A stretch of 64,000 nt of DNA from an uncultured Sphingobacteriaceae bacterium (GTDB lineage Bacteria; Bacteroidota; Bacteroidia; Sphingobacteriales; Sphingobacteriaceae): NCBI GenBank assembly GCA_946887045.1, contig CAMPKC010000002.1, forward strand, positions 62,001 to 126,000, read 5' to 3'. The position numbers were made by a program, and so were the translations under genes. The notes beneath the pieces are model-generated. The model was not told the origin of the DNA. It did not search any database and worked only from the letters and a program-made list of their open reading frames with translations. This document shows positions 27,798-37,861 of the stretch, piece after piece (positions within the stretch are counted from its first letter, which is position 1; the number at the start of each line of letters is the position of its first letter).

Positions 27798-30020
27798 TTA
27801 CTCTCCTAAAATATTATGAAGAACATTATCGAACACATTCTTCACCGGCTCTACCGAACCAAAATCTTCATTATCGATTTTAAATTCTCCTGAAGTAACT
27901 GTTCCCAACAAAGAGAATTCAACTTCAGACGTAGCCATAAATTCAACGAAAGCCTCCTGATTTTCTGGCTTAACAGATACCACTACCCTGCCTTGTGCTT
28001 CTCCGAAAAGGAAAGCGTCTTTACGGATCTCTTCGTCTGTTTCGATATCAAAGCCAAGCTTCTGCGGCATCGCAGACTCTACCAGTGTAACATATAAACC
28101 ACCATCAGCCACATCATGAGCTGATTGAATCAAATCTGAACGAATGATCTGCTTAATTACCTGGTGCATCTCATATTCCTTGTCCAGATCAAAATAAGGA
28201 GCTGGAGATGCTGAGATTTTATGATATGAAGCCAGATATTGTGATGATGCGATATCATTCTGACTTTCGCCGATCAGATAAATCAAATCTCCGGCTTGTT
28301 TAAAATCAAGTGTCATTTTGGTTTTGATGTTATCCAAAACGCCCAGCATACCTATTGTTGGAGTTGGGAATACCGGACCTTCATCGCTCGACTGATTATA
28401 AAAGCTCACATTTCCACCTGTTACCGGGGTTTCAAACTTTGTACAAGCCTCGCCCATCCCTTTAATAGCGCCAACAAACTGCCAGTACACTTCAGGAACA
28501 TAAGGATTACCAAAGTTTAAGCAATTGGTAATTGCCACAGGCTCGCCGCCTGCGCAGGTTATATTTCTTGCTGCTTCTGCTACCGCGATAGCACAACCTT
28601 TTTGAGGGTCGGCATACACGTATCGCGAATTACAATCCACCGTTAATGCCAGAGCTTTCTCAGTTCCCTTTACGCTCACAATCGCAGCATCGCTCGGCGT
28701 GTTCGTTGTCATGGTGCCGGTACCAACCATAGAGTCGTACTGATCCGTAACCCAACGCTTCGACGCAATATTAGGATGAGAAATCAGGTGATCCGCTACA
28801 TCTTTTAAGTTAGCTGGCTCCTTAACATCTTCAATCTTAAATTTCTGATTTTCGGCGTAATAAGCAGGCTCGCGATACTCGCGTTTGTAAACCGGAGCAC
28901 CACCGCCAAGAACCAAATCATCAGCAGGAACATCAGCAACAAGCTGGCCGTTCATATAATATTCTAAACGGCGGGTATCGGTTACTTCTCCGATCTGCAC
29001 GCAATTCAGATCCCATTTATCAAAAACTGCCTGTACTTCTGCTTCGCGACCTTTCTCTACCACAATCAGCATACGCTCCTGAGATTCTGATAAAAGAATT
29101 TCAAAAGGCTTCATGTTTTCCTGGCGCATCGGCACTTTATCTAAATCGATACGCATGCCGTGCTCACCTTTGGCAGACATTTCTGAGTTAGAGCAGATAA
29201 TACCTGCCGCTCCCATATCCTGCATACCAATAACAGCTCCGGTTTGAATAACTTCCAATGAAGCTTCAAGCAATAATTTCTCCTGGAAAGGATCACCCAC
29301 CTGAACAGCAGGCAAATCGTTTACCGAATCTTCGGTTATATTTTTAGAAGCAAATGCAGCTCCATGAATTCCGTCTTTTCCGGTTGCAGAACCAACTATG
29401 TAAACAGGATTGCCCACACCGTATGAAGTTGCAGAAACTGTTTCGCCAACCTTTACAATACCGGCAGACATTGCGTTTACCAATGGATTTACAGTATAAC
29501 AGTCGTCAAAGAACACTTCTCCGCCAACGGTTGGAATACCGAAAGCATTTCCGTAATCGCCAATTCCTTTAACTACTCCTTTTATTAACCATTTATTACG
29601 CTCTAAGCTCAATTCGCCAAAACGAAGAGAGTTAAGCTGGGCAATTGGCCGCGCTCCCATGGTGAAAATATCACGATTGATACCTCCGACACCCGTTGCA
29701 GCACCCTGATAAGGCTCTAATGCAGAAGGGTGATTATGAGACTCTATTTTAAATACGCAGGCTATTCCATCACCTAAATCAACCATTCCGGCATTCTCTT
29801 CTCCGGCTTTAGCCAGCATACGCGGACTGTCCTTTGGAAGGGTTTTTAACCATGTAATTGAGTTTTTATAAGAGCAGTGCTCGCTCCACATTACTGAGAA
29901 TATAGATAATTCTGTGAAGTTTGGTGTACGACCCAAAATTTCTTTAACGCGCTCAAACTCTTCAGGTAACAAACCTAAATCTTTTGCATTTTCGAGCGTT
30001 GAAAGTTGATTATTTTCCAA
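27798..30020 (-). CDS. purL: Phosphoribosylformylglycinamidine synthase subunit PurL
   Basis: A 740-residue small-type PurL, the ATP-dependent amidation step of purine synthesis. Motifs: [14 protein letters not shown] near the start, [34 protein letters not shown], and [11 protein letters not shown]. The length is that of the split enzyme, which needs PurS and PurQ, not encoded here. The start is ATG at 30018-30020. It stands alone with its own strong terminator. Confidence 0.98.
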   Translation of the reverse strand: MENNQLSTLENAKDLGLLPEEFERVKEILGRTPNFTELSIFSVMWSEHCSYKNSITWLKTLPKDSPRMLAKAGEENAGMVDLGDGIACVFKIESHNHPSALEPYQGAATGVGGINRDIFTMGARPIAQLNSLRFGELSLERNKWLIKGVVKGIGDYGNAFGIPTVGGEVFFDDCYTVNPLVNAMSAGIVKVGETVSATSYGVGNPVYIVGSATGKDGIHGAAFASKNITEDSVNDLPAVQVGDPFQEKLLLEASLEVIQTGAVIGMQDMGAAGIICSNSEMSAKGEHGMRIDLDKVPMRQENMKPFEILLSESQERMLIVVEKGREAEVQAVFDKWDLNCVQIGEVTDTRRLEYYMNGQLVADVPADDLVLGGGAPVYKREYREPAYYAENQKFKIEDVKEPANLKDVADHLISHPNIASKRWVTDQYDSMVGTGTMTTNTPSDAAIVSVKGTEKALALTVDCNSRYVYADPQKGCAIAVAEAARNITCAGGEPVAITNCLNFGNPYVPEVYWQFVGAIKGMGEACTKFETPVTGGNVSFYNQSSDEGPVFPTPTIGMLGVLDNIKTKMTLDFKQAGDLIYLIGESQNDIASSQYLASYHKISASPAPYFDLDKEYEMHQVIKQIIRSDLIQSAHDVADGGLYVTLVESAMPQKLGFDIETDEEIRKDAFLFGEAQGRVVVSVKPENQEAFVEFMATSEVEFSLLGTVTSGEFKIDNEDFGSVEPVKNVFDNVLHNILGE

Positions 30021-30381
30021 AATATAAGGATTTTATAAAGATGCTGCAAAAGTAAAAAAATTGAAGGTTTATTTTGTATTAGTTTGAATTTTTAAAAGGA
30101 ATATATAAGGAGCAGGCGTGGCATGGAAAGTAAACCCGCTACGTCATTCCTGTAGGCAGGAATAAAAACGTTTGGGAACACCCAATTAGAGTTTTGTTGA
30201 GAAGCTACTAAAGCGTCATACCTCCTCTCCTTATTTACAAGGAGGGGATTAAGGGGCGGTTTGAGTAGCTGAGTAAGAGTGGAAGATTATATTTGGACTT
30301 AGAATAACGATGCACCCATAAAAAAGAGGCTGAAATCTATAGATTTCAACCTCTTTAAATATTTAAATCATTTTGAGAATC
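30021..30381. repeat. Non-coding gap with two palindromic units
   Basis: It holds a palindrome ATTCCTG-TAGG-CAGGAAT at 30146-30163, and a hairpin CCTCCTCTCCTT/AAGGAGGGG at 30221-30247. Both are of a kind often dispersed in bacterial intergenic DNA. The acs terminator lies at its right end. No coding content was seen. Confidence 0.5.
30320..30356 (-). terminator. Terminator of the acs operon
   Basis: A stem GAGGTTGAAATC/GATTTCAGCCTC with a TATA loop and one mismatch is followed by six T on the minus strand. It begins 26 bases after the acs stop. Confidence 0.88.
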
Positions 30382-32289
30382 CTACAAGGCCCCTTCTTTT
30401 ATTTCATCCACAACCGCAGGATCTAATAAAGTACTGGTATCGCCCAAATTCCCCGTATCGCCTTCGGCAATCTTACGCAATATGCGGCGCATGATTTTAC
30501 CCGACCGTGTTTTAGGCAAACCTGTAACAAACTGAATTTTATCCGGCTTAGCAATGGCGCCAATAATCCGGGTTACCGTTTGAAGAATATTCTTGCGGGT
30601 TAATTCCCTGTCGTGTTCCGATGCTCCAAGTATCACATAAGCGTAAACACCTTGCCCTTTTATTTCATGAGGATACCCTACCACTGCACTTTCAACCACA
30701 TCCGAATGCATGTTAATTGCATTCTCAACCTCCGCGGTTCCGATACGGTGACCCGATACGTTTAATACATCATCAACCCGGCCGGTAATCCGGTAATAAC
30801 CGTCTTCATCGCGCAAGCAGCCATCTCCTGTAAAATACATATTCTCATAAGTTGAGAAATATGTCTGGCGACAGCGTTCGTGGTCGCCGTAAGTTGTCCG
30901 GATGATTCCCGGCCACGGAAACTTAATACAAAGGTTCCCGCTTACACCGTTCCCCTCAATTTCCTTTCCTGCTTCATCCACCAAAACGGGCTGTATACCC
31001 GGAAGCGGCAAAGTTGCATAGCCCGGCTTTGTAGGGGTTACCCCCGCTATCGGCGAAATCATGATTCCGCCATTTTCGGTTTGCCACCAGGTATCCACAA
31101 TCGGCGCATTCTTTTTACCGATTTTCTCATCGTACCAATGCCATGCTTCTTCGTTGATTGGCTCGCCTACCGAACCTAATTTTTTAATCGAGCTCAGGTC
31201 TTTTCCCTTTAAAGGCTCATCTCCAAAGCTCATTAACGAACGGATTGCTGTTGGCGCTGTGTACAGGATATTAACTTTGAACTTATCTACAATCTCCCAG
31301 AAACGCCCCGGGTTTGGATAGGTCGGAATACCTTCGAACATGATATTTGTTGCTCCCTGAGAAAGCGGACCATAAACTATGTATGAATGTCCGGTGATCC
31401 AGCCAATGTCGGCAGTACAGAAAAACACCTCGCCTGGTTGATACTGAAACACATTTGCAAAAGTATAGCCCGCATACACCATGTATCCGCCGCAGGTATG
31501 CACCACCCCCTTCGGCTTGCCGGTAGAACCGGAAGTATACAGGATGAACAACACGTCTTCGGCATCCATTTCTTCAGCCGGACATTCAGGATTTCCCTGT
31601 GTTTCTACCTTCTTAATTTCATCTTCCCACCATACATCCCGGCCTTTAAACATAGAAACCGGCGTTCGGCTCCTTGTTAGCACAATAACTTTATTAACAC
31701 TCTTGCACTGCACAAGCGCATCGTCAATAATATCCTTTAAGGGGATGTTTTTATTTCCCCGAAAACCACCATCGGCAGTGATTACAAGCGAGCACGTCGC
31801 ATCATTAATCCTATCAGCAATAGATTGCGCAGAAAACCCTCCAAACACTACCGAATGAATGGCTCCGATTCTGGCACAGGCCAGTACCGCGATAGCAAGC
31901 TCGGGCACCATCGGTAAGTAGATACAAATTCTGTCGCCTTTTTTTACACCATTATTCTTAAGCACATTGGCAAACTGACATACCTTATCATGCAGTTGTC
32001 TGTAACTTAATACCCTGTGGTGCTCTTCCGGATCGTTCGGTTCCCAGATAATAGCAGGAGTATCCGCATTGTCTGCCAAATGCCTGTCGAGGCAATTTTC
32101 CGTTATATTTAATTTTGCTCCTTTAAACCACTGGATGTTCGGCTCTTTAAAGTTCCACTCCAATACCGAATCCCATTTCTTTTTCCATGTAAATGATGAA
32201 GCGATATCTGCCCAGAAATTTTCCGGATCATTTACGCTGTAATCATATACTTTCTTGTATTCGTCAAAGGATTTAATCTGTAAATTCAT
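30382..32289 (-). CDS. acs: Acetyl-CoA synthetase
   Basis: The start is set at the ATG on 32287-32289 (635 residues); an upstream ATG at 32328 adds 13 polar residues and is less likely. It converts acetate, ATP and CoA to acetyl-CoA. Adenylation motifs: YTSGSTGKPKGVVHTCGGYM, the A5-like TWWQTENGG, TGDGCLRDEDGYY, and the acetylation-site loop SGKIMRR near the C-terminus. It lies downstream of the symporter genes on the same strand, giving uptake then activation of acetate. An intervening hairpin may tune its level. Confidence 0.97.
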   Translation of the reverse strand: MNLQIKSFDEYKKVYDYSVNDPENFWADIASSFTWKKKWDSVLEWNFKEPNIQWFKGAKLNITENCLDRHLADNADTPAIIWEPNDPEEHHRVLSYRQLHDKVCQFANVLKNNGVKKGDRICIYLPMVPELAIAVLACARIGAIHSVVFGGFSAQSIADRINDATCSLVITADGGFRGNKNIPLKDIIDDALVQCKSVNKVIVLTRSRTPVSMFKGRDVWWEDEIKKVETQGNPECPAEEMDAEDVLFILYTSGSTGKPKGVVHTCGGYMVYAGYTFANVFQYQPGEVFFCTADIGWITGHSYIVYGPLSQGATNIMFEGIPTYPNPGRFWEIVDKFKVNILYTAPTAIRSLMSFGDEPLKGKDLSSIKKLGSVGEPINEEAWHWYDEKIGKKNAPIVDTWWQTENGGIMISPIAGVTPTKPGYATLPLPGIQPVLVDEAGKEIEGNGVSGNLCIKFPWPGIIRTTYGDHERCRQTYFSTYENMYFTGDGCLRDEDGYYRITGRVDDVLNVSGHRIGTAEVENAINMHSDVVESAVVGYPHEIKGQGVYAYVILGASEHDRELTRKNILQTVTRIIGAIAKPDKIQFVTGLPKTRSGKIMRRILRKIAEGDTGNLGDTSTLLDPAVVDEIKEGAL

Positions 32290-32317
32290 TTTTAAATTGT
32301 TCAATTTTATATTTTGC

Positions 32318-32353
32318 CGGGCTTGCAAGTATTAACATCTACTTACAAGCCCG
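32318..32353 (-). other. Hairpin between symporter and acs
   Basis: Arms CGGGCTTGCAAGTA and TACTTACAAGCCCG form a 14-base-pair stem with one mismatch around an eight-base loop. No T run follows, so it is more likely an mRNA processing or stability element than a terminator. Confidence 0.5.
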
Positions 32354-32391
32354 AGCCATCTGATAAATCTGTTTGAGATAAAAACTCTAAT

Positions 32392-34326
32392 TTATTCCAC
32401 GATCTCTTTAGTCAACACCCGCTCTTCAGTAACCGACTTCTGAGTCATCAGTGAAACTACATAAGCTGTTATAATCGCTAAAGGGAAAGATATAATCGCC
32501 GGATTTTCCAGTTTATGCAATACAGTCGCCGGGTCCAATCCATACCGGTCCCACATGGTTGGCGAGGTCAGAATAATTGCCAACGAAGCTACAATACCAA
32601 CTACTATCGACGCCGCAATTCCGTTTGCCGTAGTTTTTTTCCAGAAAAGAAGGAATAATATCGCCGGAAGATTAGCCGAAGCGGCTATCGCGAAAGCCCA
32701 TCCTACCAGAAACGAAACATTCATTCCCTTAAATAATATACCCAGAGCTATGGCAAAAATTCCAACTGCAAAAGCAGCGATCTTTCCGGCTTTAACTTTT
32801 TTGCCATCACTTAAATCAACGTTAAAATAATTCCCCATTAAATCGTGGGCAATTGCACCCGAAGATGCGATGATCAAGCCTGCTACCGTTCCTAAAATCG
32901 TAGCGAAAGCAACCGCAGAAATTATAGAGAACAAAATCACGCCGAAGCCCTTAGCCAAAAGCGGAGCCGCCATATTGCTCGACTCAACATCCTGAACGCC
33001 ATTCACTGCAGCGCCCAAGCCCATATACAGGGTCAAAATATAGAATATACCTATAGCTGCAATAGCCAGAATAGTCGATTTACGGGCATCTCGCTGCGAT
33101 TTTACGGTATAATACCTGATCAGAATATGAGGTAAAGCGGCCGTCCCTAAAAACAAGGCAAGCATTAGCGACACGAAATCGAGTCTGCTCCAGATACTTG
33201 CGCCCTTGCCTATCTTATATTTTAAGCCGGGCAGCATAAAGCTTTTCCCTGAAGTAGGGTTTTGAATATAAACAGAAACCTTTTTGCCTTCATCAGAAAA
33301 CTTAACCTCCGAAAAACGGACAATCTCACTCTCTTTAATAGTAGCAAGAAATTTAAAAGGCCCAACCGGACCGGTTTTATCTACTTCCTTACCGTTTACT
33401 ATGATTTTACTCATATGACCAACCTGGAAAAAGCTGGCATCAGCCTTCGCCCGGCCGTTATAAAGCAATCCTTTATCTCCTTCAGAAATGGATAGTGCTT
33501 CTTTCAACACATAGCTGTCATCAGTATTCTTTACCAGATGGAACCAGCGTTCTATCCCCGCATTTTCAAGCTTCACAAAATCTTTCCCTTTTACCTGCTG
33601 CTGCGAAACTACGTTCCAGCCTTCCACACTTTGCACGGTGGTATCAGCCATCTGAGGCGAAAGGGTCAGGAATTTATGATAGGGCTGATTTTTATGATCA
33701 GGACTCAGCGTAAATCCATTCTTAAGAATATATGCCGAAAGGATGATCGATAAGATCAGTAATAAAGCTCCCTTAATAAACTGCACATACGTGGTCGAGG
33801 TCATCCCCGCACTGGCAACAATAAAAATCACCACTACACCTACCAGCACCACTCCCACCCAATGCGGAAAACCTAACAAAGGCGTCACCAGATCACCTGC
33901 TCCAACCATTTGCGGAATAAGGTAAAAAATGGAAACAATAAGCGTGCTTATTGCAGCGGTTAATGTAATAGCCCTTGATTTAAAGGTCGAATTCAGCGCA
34001 TCTGTAAAGGTATACTTCCCTAGCCGCTTAAGTGGTTCGGCAATTAAAAACAATGCCACTATCCAGCCGGCAAGAAATCCGATGGAATATAAAAAACCGT
34101 CGAAACCGAAGGTTGCGATCATCCCGCAAATACCCAGAAATGAGGCTGCCGACAAATAATCTCCGGCGAAAGCAATACCGTTTACTGCCCAGTGAATTTG
34201 TCCCCCGGCAGCATAATAAGACGAGGCTGAACTTGTTTTACGGGCAAAGTAAAACGAAAGGCCTAGTACCAGACCTACAAAAACTACAAAAAAGAAAATA
34301 GCGATATAAGATACTTCGTAAATCAT
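32392..34326 (-). CDS. Sodium:solute symporter, acetate-permease type (ActP-like)
   Basis: A 644-residue SSS-family symporter with about 13 hydrophobic segments. It opens FFARKTSSASSYYAAGGQIHW, which contains the ActP-like GQIHWAVNGIA start of helix 1-2. A soluble insertion (about residues 215-370) interrupts the membrane part, longer than in E. coli ActP. The DUF485 gene overlaps its start by 4 bases and acs follows. This arrangement parallels yjcH-actP-acs, so acetate uptake is inferred with good support. Confidence 0.9.
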   Translation of the reverse strand: MIYEVSYIAIFFFVVFVGLVLGLSFYFARKTSSASSYYAAGGQIHWAVNGIAFAGDYLSAASFLGICGMIATFGFDGFLYSIGFLAGWIVALFLIAEPLKRLGKYTFTDALNSTFKSRAITLTAAISTLIVSIFYLIPQMVGAGDLVTPLLGFPHWVGVVLVGVVVIFIVASAGMTSTTYVQFIKGALLLILSIILSAYILKNGFTLSPDHKNQPYHKFLTLSPQMADTTVQSVEGWNVVSQQQVKGKDFVKLENAGIERWFHLVKNTDDSYVLKEALSISEGDKGLLYNGRAKADASFFQVGHMSKIIVNGKEVDKTGPVGPFKFLATIKESEIVRFSEVKFSDEGKKVSVYIQNPTSGKSFMLPGLKYKIGKGASIWSRLDFVSLMLALFLGTAALPHILIRYYTVKSQRDARKSTILAIAAIGIFYILTLYMGLGAAVNGVQDVESSNMAAPLLAKGFGVILFSIISAVAFATILGTVAGLIIASSGAIAHDLMGNYFNVDLSDGKKVKAGKIAAFAVGIFAIALGILFKGMNVSFLVGWAFAIAASANLPAILFLLFWKKTTANGIAASIVVGIVASLAIILTSPTMWDRYGLDPATVLHKLENPAIISFPLAIITAYVVSLMTQKSVTEERVLTKEIVE

Positions 34327-34607
34327 GCTTCAGGCTCCTTCGTATTTAAATCATCCTCATATTTCGAGCAGAAATAGTTGTACAGAATGCCCAGCAGCAC
34401 TGCAAACACAATCAAACCCATTCCATAAACAAGCGCCAGGTTAAGTCCGGCGACAACCTCCACGGCCATCAACTCGTAATTCAAAACTCCGATAACAACA
34501 AAACCGGCATAGAAAAAAAGATACAGAAAAAAGAACCATACACCCAGATTGGCTTTCTTCTTCGAGGCATTTTCAATGCCCACTTCAACGGCGGGTTCGT
34601 GCAGCAT
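34323..34607 (-). CDS. DUF485 membrane protein (YjcH-like)
   Basis: A 94-residue protein with two hydrophobic helices: LGVWFFFLYLFFYAGFVVIG and the long one starting YGMGLIVFAVLLGILY, ending at YFCSKYE. This is the size and plan of DUF485 proteins, which are encoded directly before acetate symporters. Its stop overlaps the symporter start by 4 bases, so translation is coupled. Confidence 0.88.
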   Translation of the reverse strand: MLHEPAVEVGIENASKKKANLGVWFFFLYLFFYAGFVVIGVLNYELMAVEVVAGLNLALVYGMGLIVFAVLLGILYNYFCSKYEDDLNTKEPEA

Positions 34608-34962
34608 ATAATTAAATAGTTATTTGGTTTTTGGTTTATAAACGAGCCCCCAAGTTAAAAAGATTTCAGAAATATTTATCCTGGAAGATGCAAATCATCG
34701 GTTTTTATCAGAAAAATATTTATAAATCCCCGAAATATTACAATTAATACTCACATTGAGGGAAAAAGCAGGAAGTCAATTGAAGAATTCCTTTGTTTAC
34801 CGCACAAATGCTATTCCGATGCAAACTGTCTCAAAAGAAAGAAAGTAAAAAACACATCAAAGATTAGAAACACTCAATCTAAACATGATCGAAATCGAGG
34901 ACCTCGATCCCTAATATACTTTATGTGGCTTTTACACGATGCTATAAATTTGATTAGTACAA
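34608..34962. other. Gap upstream of the acetate operon, with a small palindrome
   Basis: AT-rich DNA with repeated AATATTTAT words that should hold the operon promoter, though no clear TAnnTTTG element could be fixed. At 34894-34908 the palindrome ATCGAGG-A-CCTCGAT stands 55 bases beyond the ion-channel stop. No gene was seen. Confidence 0.4.
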
Positions 34963-35751
34963 CTATCCTTTCCTGGAGTCAGCTAGCGTCTTAATGACAT
35001 CTTTAAGCTCTTTTATTTCCACTCGGAGTTTCTCTATGTCAACTGAACCGGCGACGGGAGCATCCTTCGATTGGGCATCTCTGCCGATAAAGAACGACGC
35101 CAACGTTGCAGTGATGTATCCGAACACTGCAAATCCGTATAAAGACAATAGCGTACACAAAATTCTTCCCTCGGCGGATTTTGGCCAGAACTCTGTACCA
35201 ACGGTAATAACAAGCATGGTGGTCCACCAAACTGCCACACCGTATGATTCAAAAGCACTGTTCTCGAATACGTACATTCCCGCGGCCCCGGCCAGTATTA
35301 CTGCAAGAGTAAGTGCCATTACATAGCCGAAACCCCGACGATCCATTGTAGCATTCAGACTTTTCATGCCCCGGTTCAGACTAGCAATTACCTTGATAAG
35401 ACGTGTCCCTCTGAAGATCCTCAGTAAGCGTATAAAGCGGAAGATTCTGAACAAACGCAATGCAGGTATAATTAATGAGATAGCCGTAAGTGTGTTCTTC
35501 CGAAGGAAGAGCAGCTTCTTTGGTGCCAGGAGTAGCTTCAGTACAAAGTCGCAGATAAAGATTACCCAAATTATCGTACTGATCAGTTCCAGCACACTAT
35601 TAAAACCGTTTATAAACTCGATGATTAACAATACGAGCCAAACAAACCCCAGAAAAATCATCGGACCTTCTAAAACCTTCTCAATTCTTATTAATAAGCG
35701 GTTTCGCTTTAGTGATACTCTTGCTTGTTCGTCCATTTGTTTATATAACAT
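34963..35751 (-). CDS. Voltage-gated-type ion channel with unusual selectivity filter
   Basis: A 262-residue six-helix ion-transport protein. The S4 voltage-sensor helix is clear (RLFRIFRFIRLLRIFRGTR; Arg at nearly every third position). The pore loop reads WWTTMLVITVGTEFWP, so the filter is TVGTEF (183-188), where K+ channels have TVGYGD. The C-terminus is a short coiled coil (VEIKELKDVIKTLAD). Start may instead be the ATG at 35736. K+ selectivity is doubtful; a non-selective or Na+ channel is possible. Confidence 0.87.
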   Translation of the reverse strand: MLYKQMDEQARVSLKRNRLLIRIEKVLEGPMIFLGFVWLVLLIIEFINGFNSVLELISTIIWVIFICDFVLKLLLAPKKLLFLRKNTLTAISLIIPALRLFRIFRFIRLLRIFRGTRLIKVIASLNRGMKSLNATMDRRGFGYVMALTLAVILAGAAGMYVFENSAFESYGVAVWWTTMLVITVGTEFWPKSAEGRILCTLLSLYGFAVFGYITATLASFFIGRDAQSKDAPVAGSVDIEKLRVEIKELKDVIKTLADSRKG

Positions 35752-35899
35752 CTTATATCAGTAAGAGTTCATTGGACAGCGTATCGAACCCTTCAGGAGA
35801 GGAAAATAGAATAACGAAAAAGGGTTGAGTAAGTCGGCCTGACAATCCGGATAGAGAACTTTTTGAAGGTATCTAAGTTCTAGTACGAAAGAAGATAGC

Positions 35900-37135
35900 A
35901 TGATTCAAAGTATATTAAAATGGTTCTGGACTATTTATAAACAAACAGTCGCTAGTATTGCATTCATACCTGCTTTAATAGCCATATTCTTTTTGCTGCT
36001 GTCCTTTTTCATGGTTCAGTTTGACTTTTCTGAATCAGGAAAGGATATAAAATCCAATGCACACTGGCTTACACTGAAAGATGCGAGTACTGCAAGAAGC
36101 ATAATTTCTTCAATTGTAAGTGGGATTATTTCCCTTACGGTATTTAGCTTTAGTATGGTAATGATACTGTTAAACCAGGCCGCTTCGCAGATGAGTAACC
36201 GGGTACTTGATAAGCTTATTGGCAATCGTTTCCAACAAACAGTCCTGGGTTTTTATATCGGGACTATCGTTTATGCATTATTTCTGCTAAGTACTATTCG
36301 CGATATAAACTCTGGCATTTATGTTCCGGCAATAAGCACCTATTTCCTTATTGGTCTTACAGTAATCGACATATTCTTTTTCATCTACTTTCTGCACTAT
36401 GTTACTCAGTCGGTAAAATATGAAACCATCATCCACCGGATTCATCATACCACTAGAAAATCTCTTGAAAAAAAATGTGTTGCTAAAAGTGACACAGATA
36501 GGCAGTCTGATTTAATTGACAGCACCATAGTTAATGCATATAAATCTGGAGTATTCCAGGGATTCGTACATAACGGATTACTGTCTTTTTGCAGAAAGCA
36601 AGATATTGTTATTTCATTTTTGTACACAACAGGCACCTTTGTTTTCGAAGGGAACCCTTTATTGGAAATCAAGTGTAAGCAGCCCCTCTCTGAAAAACTC
36701 CAGGACGACCTTAGCACGCTCATCAATATTCATAGAGGTCAGGAAATTATGTCTAACTATTACTATGGCTTCAGGCAGTTGATGGAAGTTGCCGTAAAAG
36801 CGCTAAGTCCGGGAATAAACGATCCAGGGACCGCTGTTTTAAGCTTACAAGCATTAGGGGATCTCTTAGCGTTTCGACTTCACAACCATCCGCTTACTCA
36901 TATAAAAGGTAGTGAGGGCATAGTCCGAATTATTACAAAAGAAAGATCGTTTAATCAGATTTTTGCAGACTGCATTTATCCCATTTGGGACTATGGAAAA
37001 GAAGACCGCGTAGTTCTGAAAGAACTACGACATGTCTTGGTACAGCTTCAGAGACAATGTGAACAGCCTTCAATCAACAACCTTTTAGAATTAGTGCAAA
37101 GTGCGATAATGAGGCAAGATCGGGAAAGCACATAA
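35900..37135 (+). CDS. DUF2254 membrane protein
   Basis: A 411-residue protein of family DUF2254. Four hydrophobic segments lie in the first half (around residues 18-40, 70-92, 110-130 and 145-170), with the typical DASTARSIISSIVSGIISLTVFSFS-like region and NQAASQMSNRVLDKLIG. A soluble half follows, with MEVAVKALSPGINDPGTA, the most conserved family segment. Function unknown. Divergent from the ion channel, 148 bases away. Its 3' end nearly touches the ASCH gene remnant. Confidence 0.87.
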   Translation: MIQSILKWFWTIYKQTVASIAFIPALIAIFFLLLSFFMVQFDFSESGKDIKSNAHWLTLKDASTARSIISSIVSGIISLTVFSFSMVMILLNQAASQMSNRVLDKLIGNRFQQTVLGFYIGTIVYALFLLSTIRDINSGIYVPAISTYFLIGLTVIDIFFFIYFLHYVTQSVKYETIIHRIHHTTRKSLEKKCVAKSDTDRQSDLIDSTIVNAYKSGVFQGFVHNGLLSFCRKQDIVISFLYTTGTFVFEGNPLLEIKCKQPLSEKLQDDLSTLINIHRGQEIMSNYYYGFRQLMEVAVKALSPGINDPGTAVLSLQALGDLLAFRLHNHPLTHIKGSEGIVRIITKERSFNQIFADCIYPIWDYGKEDRVVLKELRHVLVQLQRQCEQPSINNLLELVQSAIMRQDREST

Positions 37136-37140
37136 TACGA

Positions 37141-37471
37141 TCAAAAAGGATTAACCACACCGGCTGAGGCTTTTTCACCGGCTTCAAAGGTTCTATTAAA
37201 CGTATTGGGTTCTCCAGAATCCATGCATACCCTCTTCTTTCGAGCCTTCGCATCCTGCACTTTCAACAGTGCCCACCAATAAGCCACGGGGCAGATCTTT
37301 CATTTCTACCCCCGATTTACTATTATAATCATCCGACTTCTCTAATGTATTGAAAGCATAAATAAAGATGCGCTCTCTTATGTTCGTTGGAATAGAACGA
37401 TACTCCTTATTTTTACAACCCTGCATAATCAATTCTGCATATGGTTGCCTGACGCTGATGGCTGTTTTAAC
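37141..37471 (-). pseudogene. ASCH-domain gene broken by two frameshifts
   Basis: Translated on the minus strand in three segments this is a complete ASCH (PUA-like, RNA-associated) domain. The first part reads ISVRQPYAELIMQGCKNKEY, then IPTNIRERIFIYA and LPRGLLVGTVE. After the GGG at about 37228-37232 the frame changes and gives YAWILENPIRL, then KPVKKPQPVW. After a second shift near 37152 it ends NPF and stop. Adding one G to GGG and one T to the TT restores a single frame. No ATG precedes the domain in frame before the stop upstream, so the start is also lost or altered. The open piece alone (37196-37432) would be a truncated 78-residue protein. Confidence 0.72.
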
Positions 37472-37861
37472 TGTCTGTCCTTTAACTTTTAGATATATTG
37501 GCTTTTAATTTTTATGAGATATGTCCATCAAATGTACCAGGTAGAGGTACGGAAAATTGCATATCCCCCCACATTGCAGACACCCAGGACTTCGGTCTCG
37601 TAACCCCAGACGCTCCAATTTTTATTACCGTCCAGTTCTCAACGAATGATCGTGACGCTTCCTTTTAATTCAGAAGCTTATAAAGTAACCTTCTGGTTTA
37701 AGAATTCAACGCAGGGACGGTAAATTATACCCGACAGTTCAGAACCGTGGATAAGCCTGATTAAAACTAATAGTATCTTTGCCCCCGCCGAAAAGAGAAA
37801 TCAGATCTCTATAAATCCATTTCACCTTTGGCTTCCTGCACAGGTAAACAAAGAAAAATTA
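37472..37861. other. Non-coding gap before the drug exporter
   Basis: A -7 promoter element TATCTTTG (37774-37781) fits TAnnTTTG and points at the exporter gene, giving a leader of about 75 bases. The -33 box is weak. No other gene or repeat was made out in the remaining sequence. Confidence 0.45.
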
